48,266 nt of DNA from a virus, in IMG/VR virus record IMGVR_UViG_3300036980_000753, positions 1 through 48,266 of that record; one strand, given 5' to 3'. Below are positions 18,634-26,730 of this stretch, piece after piece (position 1 is the first letter of the stretch; the number at the start of each line of letters is the position of its first letter). The notes under the pieces are model-generated. The model was given only the letters and a program-made list of their open reading frames with translations, was not told the DNA's origin and did no database searches. The translations under genes were made by a program, and so were the position numbers.

Positions 18634-18903
18634 CTATGCCTTCTCTGCGTCTACAGCCAAATCTGCCAGCGCCCTTTGGTGTGCCTGTGCCATTTTGTTT
18701 ATTGGAGATGCCGCGAACTTCACTTCGTAGGCTGCGATCTCTAGGATATCAGCATTGGCCGAGCATAGTTTGTATGCAAACTCATTTTCGAGCTCCTGGG
18801 ACACATCGCCGATCTTCTCAAGAACGATAGGATCTCCATGCGGATTGCGGAAAGTAACCGGATCGTTGCCTGAAATGCGTCGAGCCTTTAGCTTAATTTT
18901 CAT
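18634..18903 (-). CDS. Small virion-module protein, unknown function
   Basis: 89 residues, mixed charge. It opens with KIKLKARRISGNDPVTFRNP and has a helical C-terminal half (INKMAQAHQRALADLAVDAE). It overlaps the upstream gene by 11 nt and lies 10 nt before the connector gene, so it belongs to the same transcript. No recognised family. Its position suggests a small head or connector accessory protein, which is inference. Confidence 0.55.
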   Translation of the reverse strand: MKIKLKARRISGNDPVTFRNPHGDPIVLEKIGDVSQELENEFAYKLCSANADILEIAAYEVKFAASPINKMAQAHQRALADLAVDAEKA

Positions 18904-19138
18904 CGGACCCTCTAGAAATGAAAGTAGCTCGCATACCGTTTGTATTGATCAGAAGAAGACCATCACAAACAAGCCAGCCATGGTTTACTTGCGGATCGCA
19001 AGTATCTGATTCAGCCACAGTATAAGCCCTACTTTGGAATATTATCTCGCTAAAGTATTGGGACTTGCCATCTTCTCCGATGACTCTCCATGGTAGGTGG
19101 CTAGGATCTCTGGTGTTAAGGCTGATTTTGTAGTGCAC
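18893..19138 (-). CDS. Small protein in head module, unknown function
   Basis: 81 residues beginning MHYKISLNTRDPSHLPWRVI, with a beta-rich core (YFSEIIFQSRAYTVAE; HGWLVCDGLLLINTNGMRAT). It overlaps the upstream gene by 23 nt and the downstream one by 11 nt, typical of tightly coupled small phage genes. No family recognised. Confidence 0.55.
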   Translation of the reverse strand: MHYKISLNTRDPSHLPWRVIGEDGKSQYFSEIIFQSRAYTVAESDTCDPQVNHGWLVCDGLLLINTNGMRATFISRGSDEN

Positions 19139-19664
19139 ACCAGATCCTTTCGTCGTTAAACTGGCCTGTGCTGAGCAGACGTTGATAGAGGGATTCAGGC
19201 CCGATCATCTCGAGGTCTATAAAGCTCTCCTGAGCCCAGCCAGCTATCCAAGGCACTCCGGCAGCAAGACCTGTACATAGGTTGTACCCTGCCTGCTGCC
19301 AGGCATTCTGACGGGAAATTGGCAGCTTCAGAAGACGATGCCCTATAACCTGCAGCACCCAATAACCTAGGGCTCTCCAGTCGTAACCTTGCCCCGAGTA
19401 TTGAGCTAGTATGCTCTGATAAATCGACTCTTCAGCCTCTAAGTCCATTGGCTCATTGAACGATAGTGCATGAATGAGGTAATGAGTCTTCTTGAAATGG
19501 CCGAACCACGATAGCTCAGCTCCTGAAGCCTTGCTCTCAAAGACAATGCCTGAGCCCTTAGCCTGGTCATCAAAGCATATAGCGAAATACGAGCACTCTT
19601 CTTCTAGTCCCCAGCGGATCAGTCTTGAGCCAAGCAATTGCGAGCGGACGAAAAGTAGCTTCAC
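19116..19664 (-). CDS. Possible papain-fold (permuted NlpC/P60-like) protein
   Basis: 182 residues from a GTG start. The layout LIRWGLEEECSYFAICFDD...GIVFESKASGAELS near the N-terminus, and QQAGYNLCTGLAAGVPWIAG near 125-144, resembles the strand-His and Cys-helix halves of permuted NlpC/P60 or YiiX-like hydrolases. The expected His after the first Ser is Tyr here, so catalytic activity is doubtful. Phages often encode such proteins between capsid and tail genes. The family call is tentative; it may be a non-enzymatic structural protein. Confidence 0.4.
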   Translation of the reverse strand: MKLLFVRSQLLGSRLIRWGLEEECSYFAICFDDQAKGSGIVFESKASGAELSWFGHFKKTHYLIHALSFNEPMDLEAEESIYQSILAQYSGQGYDWRALGYWVLQVIGHRLLKLPISRQNAWQQAGYNLCTGLAAGVPWIAGWAQESFIDLEMIGPESLYQRLLSTGQFNDERIWCALQNQP

Positions 19665-19736
19665 GTCTTCACTTCATTCATCATAAGGTTAATGCCTACA
19701 GTCTTAGCCGAGACAGATGTGTAAACAGTGCTGTGG

Positions 19737-20174
19737 TCATGCTAAATGATCTAACTCGCAATTTTCTATATAATAACCCATAAGAGTGAAGTAAACGCTA
19801 TTGTCACTAACCTTGACGTTCACCCAACTCCCGGCGCGCACTAACAAATTAAAGCCGATGAAATCCCTCGCCTGCTTATCAGTGCATATGGTCGTTAGCA
19901 AAGTATCTTGAACAGTAGTCGAATTCGGTGAATCTGCAGTATATAAATCTATAGTCGCGCCATTTGCACTCACTCCATTTGCGTAAATCAAAATTGAAGT
20001 AATGACAAAGCAATTTTCGGCTCGTGGCGTAACTAAATTGTATCCTACGTTGCTAACTGTCGCAGTCGCATTAGACGCCGAAGAAAAAGCAAGGCTGCCG
20101 ACAACCAGCTCGCCCCGCCCCGTCACCCTAGCCGAAATATCGGACTGCAAATCTATGATGTTTGCTTTGATCAT
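19737..20174 (-). CDS. Virion-associated beta-rich protein, unknown function
   Basis: 145 residues, Ser/Thr/Asn/Ala-rich and beta-type: ELVVGSLAFSSASNATATVS, then CFVITSILIYANGVSANGAT and LLVRAGSWVNVKVSDNSVYF. The composition and hydrophobic alternation match the next two upstream proteins, suggesting a family of surface or decoration proteins. The 72-bp gap after it contains no convincing gene. No catalytic motif is visible. Confidence 0.5.
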   Translation of the reverse strand: MIKANIIDLQSDISARVTGRGELVVGSLAFSSASNATATVSNVGYNLVTPRAENCFVITSILIYANGVSANGATIDLYTADSPNSTTVQDTLLTTICTDKQARDFIGFNLLVRAGSWVNVKVSDNSVYFTLMGYYIENCELDHLA

Positions 20175-20177
20175 TCG

Positions 20178-20771
20178 TTACGTCGCCAAGGTTTGCAGGA
20201 ATCCTGAGATAGCAAATTGACACCTTTGAGAAGTGTTGCTTGTTTGCGGAGTGTATTTAATGCCAATTGACGAACCTTTTGGCATAACGATTTCCCCTAG
20301 AGTCAGAGCAATCCTTCCGTTAGATGCAGATCGGGTAGTCGTGAAAACCGAACCGTCTGTGAGCGTATAGCCTTCCGCGCCCTTGTAAACAGAGGCAGTC
20401 AAATCTAATGCCGAACCAAAGTTGAAATTGCTGTTAACAGCTATAGCTAAGGCGTTAGAAACAATCGTTCCGGTCGTTGGGTTTTTGATTATGTCCATTA
20501 CCGAATCACCAGTGCCGCCAGTCGATGTCCCAATATTGAAAACCACTACCGTCACATGAAAGTCTCGATCCTCATTGTTTTTGAAATAAAAAACCGCACT
20601 AGCAGATGCGCTAGTAAGCTGGATGTCGCCGGTGTTCAAGTTGAAACGTCGCCCGACTTCACTATGATGATCCGCTTGGGTTTCTGAGATTGATTGTGTG
20701 AGCAGTTTATTGCCATCTGTAACCTTGACGCGATATCCAAACCCTGTTCCATCCTGAATCTGTGTTGACAT
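20178..20771 (-). CDS. Virion-associated beta-rich protein, unknown function
   Basis: 197 residues. The N-terminus GFGYRVKVTDGNKLLTQSIS is followed by SAVFYFKNNEDRDFHVTVVV and GRIALTLGEIVMPKGSSIGI. The latter pattern (induced alternate strands plus a Pro-Lys-Gly turn) recurs in phage head-decoration or head-fibre proteins I have seen between capsid and connector genes. No enzymatic motif. Four bases separate it from each neighbour. The call is by composition and place only. Confidence 0.5.
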   Translation of the reverse strand: MSTQIQDGTGFGYRVKVTDGNKLLTQSISETQADHHSEVGRRFNLNTGDIQLTSASASAVFYFKNNEDRDFHVTVVVFNIGTSTGGTGDSVMDIIKNPTTGTIVSNALAIAVNSNFNFGSALDLTASVYKGAEGYTLTDGSVFTTTRSASNGRIALTLGEIVMPKGSSIGIKYTPQTSNTSQRCQFAISGFLQTLAT

Positions 20772-20774
20772 TTT

Positions 20775-21452
20775 CTAGTCCTCTTCTTGTTCTGTGATAA
20801 AAATTAATTGTTCTAGAACGAGTCTTAGCGTTTTATTCATAGCCTCAAACTCGCTTTTTAGTTCGTACATCTTAAAAACATCTGATTGGTCGCTTGACAA
20901 GACGACCGGCAAAGATGCCGCCATACCCACTTGACCCAGTCTAATAGCAGTTCCGTTCACTTCATTCAAAGATACCGGGTTGTTATTTAGCTGAGTCGCA
21001 CTTGGTATTGTACCGTATGCTATATCCAACTTAAGCGTTGTTGTGGTGGCTAAACCCGTATTTTTGTACGCGGTCTTAATGTAGTTGCCGTTAATCACGC
21101 CACTTCTGGCGATAGGAATACCGGCCAAATGGTCGATAACAAGCGTTTGAATTAGCTGCGTCCCGCCTGCGTCTATGTACTGGAGTATCGTCAAGGTGCC
21201 GGCTTGGTCTGATACAAGCAATACAGAAAATGACTGTTGATTGAAGGCGGTTTCAACTACGCCTGTGAATGTCTGAGATACAGCAAGTTGTGCGTCTGTC
21301 GAGTTAACTGTTGACGCAAAATAATTCGTGGCGCTCTGCGCTACCATTAAAGTGTCGGCGATGTTCCCAATGACGGTGGAATCAGTGCCGCCCTTGATCT
21401 TGATGTCGTCTTGACCGGCATTAAGGTCGCTGAAGTCTTGACCGAATCCCAT
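20775..21452 (-). CDS. Virion-associated protein with C-terminal helix
   Basis: 225 residues. A beta-rich body (SFSVLLVSDQAGTLTILQYI; NYIKTAYKNTGLATTTTLKL) and a motif GTAIRLGQVGMAASLPVVLS are followed by a charged amphipathic C-terminal helix (KSEFEAMNKTLRLVLEQLIF). The start overlaps the upstream stop. The arrangement, globular beta body plus coiled-coil tail, fits a trimeric fibre or decoration protein, but this is inference. Confidence 0.5.
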   Translation of the reverse strand: MGFGQDFSDLNAGQDDIKIKGGTDSTVIGNIADTLMVAQSATNYFASTVNSTDAQLAVSQTFTGVVETAFNQQSFSVLLVSDQAGTLTILQYIDAGGTQLIQTLVIDHLAGIPIARSGVINGNYIKTAYKNTGLATTTTLKLDIAYGTIPSATQLNNNPVSLNEVNGTAIRLGQVGMAASLPVVLSSDQSDVFKMYELKSEFEAMNKTLRLVLEQLIFITEQEED

Positions 21453-21691
21453 TAGTCACCCTTCGCTACGGCGTCCGCTGGCTGCACCATGCGAGCAGTC
21501 GACATGTCAAAGACGTTGTCCTTGATCTTTTGCAGCATCTGCTCAAGCCAAACGAATGCTGCTGCAGCTTCCACAATGGCAGCAGAGTTGAGCCCTTTGA
21601 AAGATTCAACTCTGCTGAGGAGGCCGACGATGACGCGGGCTTTACTCACATCATCATCAGTGAAAGTCAGGCCCTGTCCGGTCGACAGCAT
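21452..21691 (-). CDS. Small helical protein, unknown function
   Basis: 79 residues, mostly helical: VSKARVIVGLLSRVESF, then AAIVEAAAAFVWLEQMLQKI. No signal peptide. It overlaps the next start by one codon. Possibly an assembly partner of the adjacent virion proteins. No family recognised. Confidence 0.55.
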   Translation of the reverse strand: MLSTGQGLTFTDDDVSKARVIVGLLSRVESFKGLNSAAIVEAAAAFVWLEQMLQKIKDNVFDMSTARMVQPADAVAKGD

Positions 21692-21700
21692 ATTGCATCC

Positions 21701-22498
21701 TTAGCTTAGTTCTAGAATCCGAAGGTCGCCTGTGCCAGATGCCATAACGTGGCGCAGCGTGATTGCAGGACCAATTCTGAGGCCCTCAAGCATAGCACCT
21801 GAGGCAAGGCGAAGGCCAGTCGATGCTGTAGCGGTCGAGCCACCGACAAAACAGTTGCCGTTGAGATTCTGAAAGGTCAGATACTTCCGGTTAGCAAGAG
21901 CCGCTGGAAAGTTTGTAGCCGAAGTAGTCGGAGCAACCGCTGTCGAAAGCGCTGCTGTGTTTGCCAGCGCTGCATCGTTAACCGTAGCAGTGATGTTCTC
22001 TAGTGCTGCCAGCGTGGTGGCACCGAGTTCAACCGAAGATCCCGAGACGTCTACTTTGTCATCGGCAAAAACAAGATTGCGAATGTCAAAGTCGGTAGCA
22101 GTAACGGTTATGGATTCAAGCGCCGCAAGAGTAGTTGCGCCGAGCTCAACCGAAGATCCGCTGACATCAACTTTATCCGTAGCAAAAACAAGGTTGCGAA
22201 TGTCCAGATCTGTAGCAGTGACTGTGATTGTCTCAAGAGCAGCAAGCGTAGTCGCTCCAAGCTCGACCGATGAGCCGCTAACATCAACTTTATCCGTAGC
22301 AAAAACAAGGTCGCGAATGTCAAGATCGGTCGCTGAGATTGGCAGCGAAGCGTTTGTGAAGTTGACCTTAAGCGCGTCAGAGACCGCGCCAATTGCCACG
22401 CCTGCGCCTGAATGGGTATATGCACCCACTGTGCTGGATGCTGCCAAAGAGTTTGCATCGGTTGGATCAAATGTCAGTTTGTCTACGCCAATACCCAT
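21701..22498 (-). CDS. Virion protein with three 39-residue repeats
   Basis: 265 residues. Residues about 56-172 are three near-identical repeats built on ATD(L/F)DIR(D/N)LVFA and DKVDVSGSSVELGATTLAALE. The C-terminal part (about 190-265) is a distinct beta domain with KYLTFQNLNGNCFVGGSTAT and GAMLEGLRIGPAITLRHVMA. The latter reads like the small beta-sandwich found in phage head or tail accessory proteins. The repeat stalk plus globular tip suggests a short fibre on the capsid, since the gene is near the major capsid gene. Enzymatic motifs are absent. Confidence 0.6.
   Translation of the reverse strand: MGIGVDKLTFDPTDANSLAASSTVGAYTHSGAGVAIGAVSDALKVNFTNASLPISATDLDIRDLVFATDKVDVSGSSVELGATTLAALETITVTATDLDIRNLVFATDKVDVSGSSVELGATTLAALESITVTATDFDIRNLVFADDKVDVSGSSVELGATTLAALENITATVNDAALANTAALSTAVAPTTSATNFPAALANRKYLTFQNLNGNCFVGGSTATASTGLRLASGAMLEGLRIGPAITLRHVMASGTGDLRILELS
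21983..22333 (-). repeat. Three 117-bp in-frame tandem repeats
   Basis: Three consecutive 39-codon units. Protein identity between units is above 90 percent by eye; DNA differences are mostly at third positions. The units differ at D/N, L/F and T/D positions. Repeats of this kind expand or contract by recombination, so copy number may vary among relatives. Confidence 0.85.
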
Positions 22499-22521
22499 GC
22501 TACACCCCTAGAATGTTAGAC

Positions 22522-23334
22522 CTAAGTCCAAGACACTAGCTCCACGCGCTGGCTCGGATTAGGCGATTGCATATAGATTGTAACATTGACGGACAAAATC
22601 CCATCCTCTTCGGCTGTGCCATTTGGATATAAACTTGCGTAGTTCGATCCTGATTCTGTCGGTAAAAAGCTGTATTTTAAGATAGCATTGCCGCGATTTG
22701 TGATTCTGAATCTTTTGACTGCAACGAGCGCAACCGAAGTCTCGGTCCCTGGCGTAGCTGATGTGATGGCGGTCGTATTTTTTGGCGTGGTTACACCACC
22801 AGCAATGGTAGTCACCGTACCAGTAACCTTTAAAGCGCCGTTCTCACAGGGTATGAAGTCTAGCTCGCCAGTAATGCGGTCTAGACACATGACAGCAAGA
22901 CCTTTGTCTACTGCAGGCTCCCATACTGCCCCGTCTAGATTCAAAGCTGAGTCAAGGTCAGAAGCTGTAGAAGAGACAACCGTAGCGTACAGGCTGAAGT
23001 CTATAGCTCCGCCCGTAACAATAGCCTCGGCAACAATCTTATGATGGATGCGAGTAACAAGCGTTCTGAGCGTACTAAGGGCTGGTGTGCTGTCGGTGAT
23101 TAGATCATGACCAGCAAGGTTAAACCGTTGACCAAGCTCTGGGCTCGTCGTCGTGTCGTAGTAGTTGATCTTAAGAGTAGCGCCAGCAGCGATTGTATTG
23201 ATGAACACGGAAGAGAGGATCGAGTTACCCTTGATCTCGGCAACTTGGATATACGTTCCAGCTGCTCTCGACTCCCGTTCGAATAGCTCTCCTGATTGAA
23301 ATTCTATTAACTGGACTACCCTAGGTAGAGCCAT
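22522..23334 (-). CDS. Virion-associated protein downstream of major capsid
   Basis: 270 residues. Two beta-rich halves: residues about 1-130 (RAAGTYIQVAEIKGNSILSS, GATLKINYYDTTTSPELGQR) and about 150-270 (TVTTIAGGVTTPKNTTAITS, VKRFRITNRGNAILKYSFLP). It is the first gene after the capsid gene's terminator-like hairpin, a slot often used by head decoration or head-fibre proteins. No enzymatic motif seen. The family is not recognised. Confidence 0.55.
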   Translation of the reverse strand: MALPRVVQLIEFQSGELFERESRAAGTYIQVAEIKGNSILSSVFINTIAAGATLKINYYDTTTSPELGQRFNLAGHDLITDSTPALSTLRTLVTRIHHKIVAEAIVTGGAIDFSLYATVVSSTASDLDSALNLDGAVWEPAVDKGLAVMCLDRITGELDFIPCENGALKVTGTVTTIAGGVTTPKNTTAITSATPGTETSVALVAVKRFRITNRGNAILKYSFLPTESGSNYASLYPNGTAEEDGILSVNVTIYMQSPNPSQRVELVSWT

Positions 23335-23354
23335 CTATCACCCCGACAAAGACC

Positions 23355-23389
23355 AAGAGGGGAGCTGTATTACTATACAGTCCCCTCTT
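23355..23389 (-). terminator. Strong hairpin after major capsid gene
   Basis: Near-perfect stem-loop: AAGAGGGGA/TCCCCTCTT (9 bp), then a one-base bulge, CTGTAT/ATACAG (6 bp) and a 4-nt loop. It starts about 30 nt past the capsid stop. On the minus strand it is followed by TTGGTCTTTG, an imperfect U-rich tail, so partial termination or 3'-end protection of capsid mRNA is likely. Confidence 0.7.
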
Positions 23390-23420
23390 GATTGGATCGA
23401 CCTAATCAGTCGGAACTTTT

Positions 23421-24827
23421 TTAGACGATGTTGTAACCAACAACGACCGAGACGTCTGCACCCGAGGAGATAGCTCCTTGAGTGTGACCCTTGAAGTCGC
23501 CGCGCCACCAGCTAGCAACCAGCCATTGGTCAGCAGGAGGAGTTGGATCCATCAGTGCCTTGACTTGGATTGGACGACGGGTAGCCCAGTAGAACCGCGT
23601 GCGGTTTACGAGAGCAATCCGGCTAAAGGTGTTAGGTCCTGCCATGGTGTTGAAGCCGCTGGCAGCAACGTCATCACGCATATATTCGGAAATCACGATG
23701 GGAATCCCGTCGAACGCTCCGAGCTGGCCGGAAAGAACCGTTGCAAGTTGCCCCATCTTTTCCACTGTAACAACATTAGAAAGGCTAAGGAACTCGTTGT
23801 AGACCTTGGTGCTCAGCAGCCACATTAGCTCTTTAGGATTAACGCCGTATTTGCCCATCTTCACGCGCATATCGCGAAGAGGAGTCTCGGTAACTGCAGC
23901 GCCTGAGAAGGACTTGTTGCCGCCGTTTGCGCTGTTAGCCATACCCAATTTGATCAAACCGTTCCAGCATTTAACAGCGAGGTCAGCACCACCTTGCTCC
24001 GAATCGTAATCTTGATGAGTACCGTCCGAATCGCCATTGATGATAGAGGTTTCTACCGCTCTGATATTTGACTCAATAACTTCCGACCTAATTAGGCCAA
24101 GGATATCAGGGGCACTATCCTCATTTAACTCAGAGCTTAATGGCATGAATTCGCTGAGTTTTATCGCGTCAAACTGTATTTTTGAAGTAGTAAAATTAGT
24201 TCCAGTAATGGTTCCGCTCTCTGCCTGCTTACGGGCAATCGTGCTGCCGCCCTTTGTAGTCAGGTTGTAGGGATCGGAAGGCATGTTGATTGCCTTGAAC
24301 TTAGAGGCAACTTCGCGATTCAGCTGATACTCGTCGACGTATTGAGCCGAAACGGCTGTGGGTACCCACTCGAGGCCAACTCCAGCGCCTGTCGACGAAA
24401 AAGCCTTGAGACGAGGAGCCAAGACGTTGCGAGCATAGCTGCTGCCTTCTAGGACGCCTTTAACGTGACCAGCTTTTGTCTCGGTATCAAGAGGTTCGCC
24501 GCCGAGGATTTGCTGCGCCATGCGGCAGACGTCAACATCGCGCTTAAGTTCAAGTACTAGATACTTCAACTCTGCAGGTACTGAAGCAAAGCGAGCTGCG
24601 CCCGTATTGACTTGCAGCAGATCTTTGACATTGGAAACGCCAAAGTACATCAGAGCCTTGGATTCGTCAGAATTACTCCGATGTCCTACTGGTGTCATAG
24701 ATCTATCCCCTTTGGTTTGTGAATTGAATTTATCAGCGTCGTTATCTTTTTGGCGTTGCTCGACCTTGGTAATTCGGTCCTCTAACGCCTTTGCTTCTGC
24801 TTCGAGATTCTCTGTCTCAGCTAACAT
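23421..24827 (-). CDS. Major capsid protein (HK97 fold)
   Basis: 468 residues with GGAG 7 nt before the ATG. Residues 1-30 are a coiled coil (ETENLEAEAKALEDRITKVE) followed by a Gln/Asp/Lys linker, the delta domain removed by the protease in HK97-type heads. The body has the family's N-arm and E-loop pattern (VLAPRLKAFSSTGAGVGLEW; REVASKFKAINMPSDPYNLT), spine helix (PDILGLIRSEVIESNIRAVE) and A-domain (AVKCWNGLIKLGMANSANGG; GIPIVISEYMRDDVAASGFN). It directly follows the protease-scaffold gene and precedes a strong hairpin, fitting high expression. Confidence 0.92.
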   Translation of the reverse strand: MLAETENLEAEAKALEDRITKVEQRQKDNDADKFNSQTKGDRSMTPVGHRSNSDESKALMYFGVSNVKDLLQVNTGAARFASVPAELKYLVLELKRDVDVCRMAQQILGGEPLDTETKAGHVKGVLEGSSYARNVLAPRLKAFSSTGAGVGLEWVPTAVSAQYVDEYQLNREVASKFKAINMPSDPYNLTTKGGSTIARKQAESGTITGTNFTTSKIQFDAIKLSEFMPLSSELNEDSAPDILGLIRSEVIESNIRAVETSIINGDSDGTHQDYDSEQGGADLAVKCWNGLIKLGMANSANGGNKSFSGAAVTETPLRDMRVKMGKYGVNPKELMWLLSTKVYNEFLSLSNVVTVEKMGQLATVLSGQLGAFDGIPIVISEYMRDDVAASGFNTMAGPNTFSRIALVNRTRFYWATRRPIQVKALMDPTPPADQWLVASWWRGDFKGHTQGAISSGADVSVVVGYNIV

Positions 24828-24842
24828 GCTTGCTCCAATTTG

Positions 24843-26699
24843 TTACCCAACTTCGAGAGCGCAAAGACGCGCTTTCATATTTTCCAGGCGTTTGCGGGTT
24901 GAGTCAAGTTTCTTCTGATTTGAATTAATCAACTTATCTTTTATTGGCTGAGATAGCAAGCCGTCCAGCGGATCCTGCTCATCGTATTCAGCCTTGGAGC
25001 CGTACTCTAGTTGCGCACTCATGATGCGATCATGAATGGCAGCCTTAGAACTATCTTCTTTGTACTGTGCAGCGTCTTTCTTGAATGCGACTCGCGCTGC
25101 ATCAGCAGCTTCCGCAGTGTCAATTGCATACAATATGTTAACAGGATCTCCGTACTTCGCCAAATCTTGCGGCCCACTTTCAGCAAATGTGAGCGCAGCA
25201 TCTGCCAAAGCTTCAATCCCGAACTCCTTTACCCTCATCTCTTGTGCGGCTTTGAGATCTTCAGGGCTCATTCCGGCCTCAGGAATGCCGTTAGCCGCTG
25301 ACTTACTAGCGTCTTCGCCTTCTGCCATTGGTGCCATAGCATCCTCTTCGCCTTGGCTCTCAACGACTTCAAAGGCCTGCAGGGATATGACAGCTTTCTG
25401 CAGTGCCTGCAGCTCTGCGACTACTTGCCCAAGCAGCACATTAGTCTGCATCTGAGCATGGAGATATGGATTGCCGTTGTCAGCTTCGGCAGCGTCCGTG
25501 CGGTCTACAGTGATTTCTGTAGTCGGTGGCTGTGTCACGCCTTGGTCAGCTTGCTTAATCTGCATGCTGATTGAGTCTGCTAGCTTAAACCACTTGGCAT
25601 ATTCAGCTCTCGATGGCTTCTGGCACTTGCCCTCAGAGCAGCCTGAGATAGCCTCAGCTACCGCTGCGTTCTGGTCCTTGCCTTCTTGCATAAGCTTAGC
25701 GATTGAAGAAGCTACGCAGTCTTGGAAGGCAGATGCTGTAGAAACTGCTTCATCTTTACCCGCATCTCCCGCAGCCGCGCTGCCATTGTCAGCTCCTCCT
25801 GCCTTGCCTCCTTCCGCAGCTCCCGGCGCTTCAGCTGCTTGGTCTGCTTCCGCTGGGACTTCTTCTTCTGGCTTTGCTTGCTCTGCTTGACTTGCCGCAT
25901 CTTCTACCTCTTTATCACCAGCGTCTAGTTTAGTTAGGGCGGCGAGGTCTAGGCCTAGGAGCTCTGATGCTGCAGCTAGCACAGCCTCAGGAACCGGAGT
26001 GATATTACCCGCAAGGATGTCCATCAGAGCCCCTTCCTCAAGATCAGCTTTCTCAGCCATAGCTTCGAGGATGTCATCACGCGATAGCTTCTCAGTCTTC
26101 TGCTTCTCATACATGGCGTTATGGATAGCGGCAGCTACCCAGGCTCCTTTGCGAGTCAAGATGTCGTGCCGCAAGGCATCAGGATCCATCGACTTCAGCA
26201 TTTTTCCTGTGACTTCAAATAACGAGTCCTGATTCATGGGCACCCCTACGATCGAAATTTCAAACAATTCCGCTTTGGTAATTGTCTTAACGCCAGTCTT
26301 GGCATCCGTCAGCTGATCGATAGCATTGAAGCCAACCGAGAATGCACGAAGGATCTTCTCCTGTACCAGCCCTCTAATCCGATTGATCAGAGGATCATCC
26401 ATACTGGACAGTTGAGCTTTGACCCACAGACCCTGAGGCGTAGGCTTGACCTGCAAGGCTTTGCCTACCGGTGTACTGCCTAGCTGAGGATCGAAACCGT
26501 GATTATATAAAATCACAGGATTGCTCTCAAAGTTCTTTAGCTCCCAGGCATCTACAGCAATGATGTCATTGCCTCGATCGACTACTGCCTTGTTCGCGAA
26601 GCCCTGAATGATCAGGCCCTCAGTCGTCATCTTGATTTCGCCGACACCGACTAGGCTAGTTGTCTGTTTTGGCACAGTTCGTTTAGTGATCGTTTCCAT
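24843..26699 (-). CDS. Prohead protease fused to scaffold-like domain
   Basis: ATG at 26699 (GGAG 6 nt upstream) is preferred to an upstream GTG: 618 residues. Residues about 15-185 are an HK97-type serine protease: GFANKAVVDRGNDIIAVDAW, catalytic His in YNHG, catalytic Ser in LRAFSVGF, and the third conserved acid in ELFEISIVG. The remaining 400 residues are an acidic, Ala/Glu-rich scaffold-like tail (for example AEQAKPEEEVPAEADQAAEA) with a Cys-containing helical segment (FQDCVASSIAKLMQEG, EGKCQ) and C-terminal helices (KDKLINSNQKKLDSTRKRLE). Protease and scaffold in one chain is known in several phages. The self-cleavage sites are not identifiable here. Confidence 0.88.
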   Translation of the reverse strand: METITKRTVPKQTTSLVGVGEIKMTTEGLIIQGFANKAVVDRGNDIIAVDAWELKNFESNPVILYNHGFDPQLGSTPVGKALQVKPTPQGLWVKAQLSSMDDPLINRIRGLVQEKILRAFSVGFNAIDQLTDAKTGVKTITKAELFEISIVGVPMNQDSLFEVTGKMLKSMDPDALRHDILTRKGAWVAAAIHNAMYEKQKTEKLSRDDILEAMAEKADLEEGALMDILAGNITPVPEAVLAAASELLGLDLAALTKLDAGDKEVEDAASQAEQAKPEEEVPAEADQAAEAPGAAEGGKAGGADNGSAAAGDAGKDEAVSTASAFQDCVASSIAKLMQEGKDQNAAVAEAISGCSEGKCQKPSRAEYAKWFKLADSISMQIKQADQGVTQPPTTEITVDRTDAAEADNGNPYLHAQMQTNVLLGQVVAELQALQKAVISLQAFEVVESQGEEDAMAPMAEGEDASKSAANGIPEAGMSPEDLKAAQEMRVKEFGIEALADAALTFAESGPQDLAKYGDPVNILYAIDTAEAADAARVAFKKDAAQYKEDSSKAAIHDRIMSAQLEYGSKAEYDEQDPLDGLLSQPIKDKLINSNQKKLDSTRKRLENMKARLCALEVG

Positions 26700-26730
26700 A
26701 GGCACTCCAATGACTCAAGCATGTTGACAA

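Noticed and set aside
19665-19736. Short open stretch (protein-like H-S-T-V-Y-T-S-V-S-A-K-T-V-G) in the gap before the papain-like gene
   Set aside because: Preceded directly by a stop in its frame and has no usable early start codon; could be a remnant but cannot be supported.
25036-25455. Plus-strand 139-residue frames opposite the protease-scaffold tail
   Set aside because: Ala/Ser-rich mirror of the Ala/Glu-rich scaffold domain; no motif or RBS.
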